A program made the translations under genes and the position numbers. The notes under the pieces are model-generated. The model made no database searches. It was not told where the DNA came from and was given only the letters and a program-made list of their open reading frames with translations. Source: Siphonodentalium dalli (taxonomy: Eukaryota > Mollusca > Scaphopoda > Gadilida > Siphonodentaliidae). From it: a stretch of DNA of 64,000 nucleotides. Below are positions 58,848-64,000 of the stretch, one piece after another. Location of the stretch: assembly GCA_032622095.1 (NCBI GenBank), contig CP136063.1, positions 205,825,934 through 205,889,933 of the forward strand, given 5' to 3'. Numbering within the stretch: position 1 is the first letter of the stretch; each line of letters opens with the position of its first letter.

Positions 58848-58987
58848 CCCCGACGGAGGGGCTATGGTCCCCGACAGGGGGGCTAGACCGGTGACCGAAG
58901 GTCATCGGCGGCTGCCGAAGGCAGCCCCAGGGAGAGCGCGAGAGGGGTCTCCCCTCTCGCACGGGGGGTTTGGGGGACCTCCCCCAC
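58848..58987. repeat. GC-rich string of hairpins in the modular transposon (copy 2 at 62690-62829)
   Basis: Consecutive perfect or near-perfect hairpins: CCCCGACGGAGGGG, CCCCGACAGGGG, GACCGAAGGTC, GGCTGCCGAAGGCAGCC, GAGAGGGGTCTCCCCTCTC and CCCCCC-type pairs. It is sharply more GC-rich than its surroundings. Confidence 0.8.
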
Positions 58988-61900
58988 GAAAATTTTGAAA
59001 ATACATAGCCTGAGATCGATTCTGGAGTGTTCTGGTGTCAACATACACACTGTTCTAGGGGATCATAATTGTCACTTTTACTTGAGTATTTGGAAAAAAA
59101 AATCAGCATATACAATAGTAATGACAACATGGAATTGATCTTAAGTTAACTCACCGTAAATCTTTCGCCACAGGTAGTTGGATCAACTTACAAAGACGTC
59201 ATTGTCAAATAATATTTGGTCTTCTCTGCCGAATCTTCCCTCCGCCGAATCTTCACGGACCCGCCGGGAGAATCAACATAATGGCATATCTGGACCCCTT
59301 TGAACGAAGCGAAGTCGAGATATCTTATCGGAAACTACCAAAATCTACCAAAGAAATCGGGTCGTCAATCTCCCTGTCCGCTTAGAGGCTTTTGACATTT
59401 TTGAGCAATAATTTGTCACGAATGTGTACTCAAATGTGCATATATGTTCCGCAGGTGATTCTGAAGACACCCATACCTTTTTTATTTCATCAGATATGTT
59501 TGTGCCCGCTTTTCCAACATTATTCATCAAACAAATTCCAAAAACAAGACTTTGCTTTGTTCAATTTCGCTGAGTTATACGTCAAATGAAAGGGAATTTT
59601 ATTGCCAATAAGACACATCTGAGGGTATTTTGGCTGCAATTATCGATTTCTAGAATTTATTAGGGCTTTGATAGTTTGTGTGGTTTTAGCCAAAATGGAG
59701 CATTTGAACCTTGTCACTGGTATATAGTGTGGTCGTGGGAGAGTTGAACCCGGAAGAAATTGGATACAAGCTGATTTTGGTGTCATTCGAAGCGGAAAAA
59801 CACCAGGAACAACATATCAAAAATCCGCTCATGGGAAAATTCAGGATCCAAGATGGCGTCCAATATGGCTAACACAATACGTAAATTTCCCATTTGTGCC
59901 CAATAACACATGAAACCTCAGTAATTGTGGAAAATTACGCACCAAAACATATTCCACATTGAAAGTAACACATGTCAGAAAACGCATACTGTCAAGCTTG
60001 TTGTCTTTGGGGGCAGATGGCTATCAATATGGCCGCTGAATTCGGGAAAATTATAATTTTTAAGTGTATACAAATATTCTTCTAATAAAAATGTCTATTA
60101 TTAGCATATCCTACATTTCAATAAAAGCAGTTTTGGTACATTTTGACGCAGAAAGGAACCGAGACCAACATATAAATTTATTTTAAAAATAGCACAAGCA
60201 GTCAGGATACAAGATGGCGTCCAATATGGCGGTCAAATGATGATATTTCGAGTCAGTGCCCATTAGCACGCAAACTCCGGGTTATATGGAAACTATTTAA
60301 CCAAAACGGAAGCTACATTGACTTAGTCATGATACAGATGATACATAAATGTCCTTCTCGCGTTGTGCAATTGCTATAAATCGTGAGAATAGCACAGTCG
60401 GGTTGAATTGCATTCGATCATTCTCGACTTTGATCCCAGGATATAAATGGTCAAGAGATTTTATTTGATCCTTCCGCTTGATCGAGGCATCTGTGATACT
60501 CATGCCGTTAAGGTTTTTGTGAATCTCGAAACCGACACGTTCAGAGTCAATACAGTTAACACTGTCCCCATCACTAGATGTTAACCCAGACGACAGGGAG
60601 CGTAGTTTACCTTCACTCAAATCAAAAGGTTCATGTTCGTCAAACCAACGTTGTATGATTATCAAATCATCAGAGTCACGTTTGCTCCTACTTGTCCCGA
60701 ACTCCGCGTGCTGTTCACTGGTGGTATGTCTAAGTTTGGTTAATTCGGTCATGGCATCATGAATCTCGGCACACCTATGCATGCTATATATCCATTGCAT
60801 TCGGACATATTCGGTCATTCCCCTACCTCTTGTCAGACCTCCTCTGCTTTTGATAGAACGCATAAGGACTTGTTCTATTTATGAGATCTGTTGATAATCC
60901 TGCCCATAATCTATTGCTTCTACGTACAGCATGAAACCCATTTTCGGCGAAACATTTGTACAGCCAAGGGTGTTTATTAGGTAGTTCCAACATTTGCTGT
61001 AGATAGAGTCGACAGCTCTTGGCATAGTTGGCGTGACCGATAGCGGCAAATAGATTGAGCATTTTCCCCACAGTAGCGATATGCAGACTCCAATTTCCTG
61101 TCCTCTCTGCTCTAATGAAATTCTTCAACGTTTGCACATATTCCAAATACTGAACCCACAACTTTGCTGTCGGAGATTTCTCAATAAGCAACGATTTATA
61201 CTTGTTCAAACATTCCTCGAGTTTCATCAATGGTTGAGACCCAGAAACAGCACTTGCAGGAATTACTCTACTTTCAATAGATTTGTAAAAATCACTTATT
61301 GCGTTCATCTCATCCTTCACGATTCTAGGTATTTGTTTTTTCTTCAGACTGATTTATAGCTACTGTGGAATCAGGCGAAGCATCGAGCACCTTCTCATTC
61401 TGCACTGTTCGGCCGCCCCATGGGCTTGTCGGACTTGTACTTGTTTCTGTAGATGGCACAATGTCTGAGATCAGCTTATTTGTAAGAGCAGCATCAATTA
61501 AGAAATGTCCACGCACTGCCCTTGATATTGCCTTCCCAGAAGTCATATGCGTAACTACGTTAGGGCGATAGACATTCTCCTGAGCCTCTTCCAAACCCGA
61601 ACCCTTCATTAGTGAACCAATACTACCCATGGAACTCATAATGGTATGAAAGCCACCCAGCCTGCAGACTATATTCAGGGACTTTGTCATTATAATATTC
61701 GTGGCCTTTATCCACAATGGCTGATCAAATGTGGTACATGGTGTCAGGATGTTTAGTTTGGTCGCTTGACCCTGAACATAAAGGAGAGTTGAATATATAC
61801 AATCCTCATCGGACGGATTCAAATCTATAATCGGCAAAAACAGAACATCAGACTTCGTTGGGCACTTCTGGTCATCAGTCGTAATATATTGCATGAAGCC

Positions 61901-62051
61901 CGACCAATTTGTCCGAGGCTTTGTAGATTGGTTCACAAACCACCCTGAATGCCACAGTATATCAGTGTTGAGCTCTGTGGGGGCAATGGGTGTGGAGTAA
62001 TCAGTTGAAGCAAAGGTTTGTAAGACAACGATGAAAGGCCTTTACCGGGAG

Positions 62052-63105
62052 GGGAACGGGAAGATTCGGCGGAGGGAAGATTCGGCCATGTATTTTTCGG
62101 CGGAGGGAAGATTCGGCGGGGAAGATTCGGCCAGTCGTTTGATCTAACTAATTAGTGGAGGGATTACGGCTTGGGGATTACGGCTTATGTGGGACTAAGC
62201 TTGTGTGTGCACTAATTCTTTGTTGTAACAATAACAACTAATTAGAGGGATTATATAGGGTCTTGATTAACTCATTTTTAGTAATGACATATTTTATTAG
62301 ACTTATTAGAATGGATGAAACATATTTACACAAGCTGATATAACATAAGGTGTAACAGATATACAAACAGAACAATTTAAAATACATTTATAACCGACAT
62401 TCTTTATTTGAAACAAAAAATCAACTAATAGTCTTGTCTTGTTATCTTCTTGTCTTGTTGTCGTCTTGTCTTCTTATTTCTTTGCCTTGCCGATTCTGTA
62501 GATCTTGGTCACTTCTTGTAGGAATTCCGATGTTCTGATGTCCTCTTCTCTGTATTTTGCCCATAGGTCGCTGATCTTCGTATCTATTTCTGTGTATTTC
62601 TTCCTCACGTCTGTCTCGAGATCCCTGGCTGCAACGGCAATTTCTACATGGGCTGCTTCAAGTTGAAGACAGGGGTGGCGCCAGGATTTCCCCGACGGAG
62701 GGGCTATGGTCCCCGACAGGGGGGCTAGACCGGTGACCGAAGGTCATCGGCGGCTGCCGAAGGCAGCCCCAGGGAGAGCGCGAGAGGGGTCTCCCCTCTC
62801 GCACGGGGGGTTTGGGGGACCTCCCCCACGAAAATTTTGAAAATACATAGCCTGAGATCGATTCTGGAGTGTTCTGGTGTCAACATACACACTGTTCTAG
62901 GGGATCATAATTGTCACTTTTACTTGAGTATTTGGAAAAAAAAATCAGCATATACAATAGTAATGACAACATGGAATTGATCTTAAGTTAACTCACCGTA
63001 AATCTTTCGCCACAGGTAGTTGGATCAACTTACAAAGACGTCATTGTCAAATAATATTTGGTCTTCTCTGCCGAATCTTCCCTCCGCCGAATCTTCACGG
63101 ACCCG
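62052..63105. mobile_element. Same modular-terminus transposon, duplicate copy 2
   Basis: Identical to 58210-59263 as part of the 3842-bp duplication; CCGGGAG flanks at 62045-62051 and 63106-63112. This copy lies between the N- and C-terminal parts of the pseudogene, showing that insertion preceded duplication. Confidence 0.75.
62474..62662 (-). CDS. Putative 3'-terminal exon inside the modular transposon (copy 2)
   Basis: Exact duplicate of 58632-58820 at offset 3842. Confidence 0.4.
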   Translation of the reverse strand, partial: LEAAHVEIAVAARDLETDVRKKYTEIDTKISDLWAKYREEDIRTSEFLQEVTKIYRIGKAKK

Positions 63106-64000
63106 CCGGGAGAATCAACATAATGGCATATCTGGACCCCTTTACCTCGAACTAGCTCATCAACCTTCGAACGCGGGCACCTGTTAATGGTGTGTGGCCT
63201 GAGGCTAAGCTGTGTTTGATCTTTTGGAGTAGAGATTGCTATCATGCACATACCATGGAATGTTCCCTGACCATCTAAAGTTGCTATGTTATGGTCTACA
63301 TTGTCGGCAACCCCTTTGTGTACATGTTCCGGGGAAATAGTCGGTTAGAATATCGTCAGGACGTTCGGTTTGGATGACAGACTGTTTGTATCTTTCTACT
63401 TCGTCGTGTGTAATGGAGAACCCCAACCTAGATAACTCATTCACCAACCATTTTGAACCGAACATGTGATCCATCTCCACACCGAAACAAAAGAGCGTTG
63501 GTGTTATAACAGATCGGGGTCGAGCAGATTGAATTATGGAGTGCCCAATGCTATTTATCTTCAAATCGGATAGAATCAGAACACTTAACATCGTGCGCAA
63601 ATTATCCTTTCAGTTTCCTCTTCAATACTATCTCTCTTATCACAGTACCATTTTTCGTTTATGATAAACTTTGCCATGTTCCGAAAACACACTATATTGT
63701 TCCGTCCCTCAACTTCGGCGAAAAATATAAACTCCCCGTAGTGGTCCTGCAGTTTCTCTTTGAGCCATTTCATACTATACACATGACAATCACCCGCAAA
63801 CTCAATCATTTTGTCATGCAACTCCCCAGAGTATATAATTCTGCACCAGCTTCGAGCCAACTACAAACCATCTCAAACCACTGCTGCATTCCCTGGTCCG
63901 ATCTCCTACCACTTTTCGCCTTATCGACCAATGTTGGATTTTTTTTACCCTACTGGAAATCAGTATAACAGCGTGAGTGGTAGACAGATTCTGCTGCTAC

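Larger units (their letters stand above)
58210..59263. mobile_element. Non-autonomous transposon with modular GAAGATTCGGCGG termini (copy 1)
   Basis: Terminal inverted repeats consist of repeated units of about 16 bp (GAAGATTCGGCGGAGG) on both sides: 58216-58292 and 59226-59255. CCGGGAG is found just outside both ends (58203-58209 and 59264-59270), a likely 7- to 8-bp target duplication. The element interrupts the family protein between its VRGKG-VQICHYVDSPG end and KAF/RPFIVV. Inside are a small coding-like exon (58820-58632), a poly(A) signal and a hairpin-rich GC segment (58848-58987). No transposase was seen. Confidence 0.75.
55458..59299. repeat. Tandem duplication, unit 1 (3842 bp)
   Basis: Every stretch I compared with 59300-63141, including the A9 run at 59094-59102 versus its partner, is identical at an offset of 3842 bp. 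The unit carries the inner part and right arm of a palindrome, the C-terminal pseudogene and the 1.05-kb insertion. Confidence 0.95.
59300..63141. repeat. Tandem duplication, unit 2 (3842 bp)
   Basis: Second unit. At the junction the two bases TT (59300-59301) fit both the left flank (aaaTT|gaacg at 55455-) and the right end (ccccTTt|acctcg at 63143), so there is a 2-bp microhomology and no inserted bases. Identity looks complete. Confidence 0.95.
60327..63960 (-). pseudogene. Uncharacterised invertebrate repeat-family protein, split by an insertion and frameshifted (with second tandem copy of its C-terminal part)
   Basis: Reading from 63960 down, the N-terminal part runs to about 63113. It includes WLKEKLQDHYGEFIFFAEVE, ARPRSVITPTLFCFGVEMDH, GSKWLVNELSRLGFSI, NVDHNIATLDGQGTFHGM and LRPHTINRCPRSKVDELVRG. 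A 1.05-kb insertion (62052-63105) follows. The C-terminal part (62043-60327) includes RPFIVVLQTFASTDYSTP, APTELNTDILWHSGWF, LGGFHTIMSSMGSIG, SGKAISRAVRGHFL, WAGLSTDLI and GGLTRGRGMTE. I remember these blocks from many uncharacterised multi-copy proteins of cnidarians, molluscs and fish; no function or named domain is known to me. Frame changes occur near 63821 (G run), 63332 (C run), 62043 (A run at the insertion edge), 61342 (A run) and 60890 (A run). The C-terminus stops early at 60327. The 5' end may continue beyond the window. Confidence 0.7.

Noticed and set aside
59345-59589. Duplicated small ORFs on both strands near 55.5 and 59.4 kb
   Set aside because: They lie in the centre and arm of a palindrome and are identical only because of the tandem duplication.

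Overview
The window is animal nuclear DNA. It is AT-rich, carries spliceosomal introns with clean GT-AG borders, and is packed with short inverted-repeat transposons. Best guess is a marine mollusc, probably a bivalve. The two recognisable housekeeping genes are metazoan orthologues, and the degenerate repeats built around AAAGGGCCATAACTC, with their CAGACAGACGGACGG tails, are a type I associate with mollusc genomes. The species cannot be named from sequence alone.

Two genes could be rebuilt completely. They sit head to head around a 323-bp spacer (36397-36719). On the minus strand is GADD45GIP1/CRIF1 (mitochondrial ribosomal protein mL64), with two exons (36396-35909 and 29992-29686) and a 5.9-kb intron. 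On the plus strand is PMF1 (kinetochore MIS12-complex subunit Nnf1), with five exons (36720-36883, 39532-39637, 45646-45734, 49641-49839, 53624-53680) giving 204 residues. All junction phases agree. A third, small gene-like exon at 20139-20515 encodes an unrecognised secreted peptide with eight cysteines.

The right end (55.3-64 kb, minus strand) holds a broken member of a large uncharacterised invertebrate protein family. It is split by a 1.05-kb transposon-like insertion and then caught in an apparently identical 3842-bp tandem duplication. The frameshifts I can place all lie in or beside short homopolymer runs.

The rest is accessory sequence. It includes at least five palindromic MITE families (TA-flanked 200-bp elements, a 123-bp element, TTAA-flanked elements and others), two 1.14-kb hAT-like elements with perfect 8-bp target duplications, a 1.17-kb element with long terminal inverted repeats, a head-to-tail and inverted array in PMF1 intron 2, a 54-bp minisatellite just after the PMF1 stop, and several pure G or C runs. 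Three elements (34987-35815, 36961-38414, 58210-59263 and its duplicate) have terminal inverted repeats made of short CGGCGAA- or GAAGTCGGCC-type modules, and each contains a piece that looks like a coding exon. This possible exon-carrying, foldback-like group is the most interesting candidate for something undescribed. Layout: 0-19 kb repeats only; 20 kb secreted peptide; 21-29 kb repeats; 29.7-54.2 kb the two housekeeping genes with transposon-filled introns; 55-64 kb the duplicated, broken family member.
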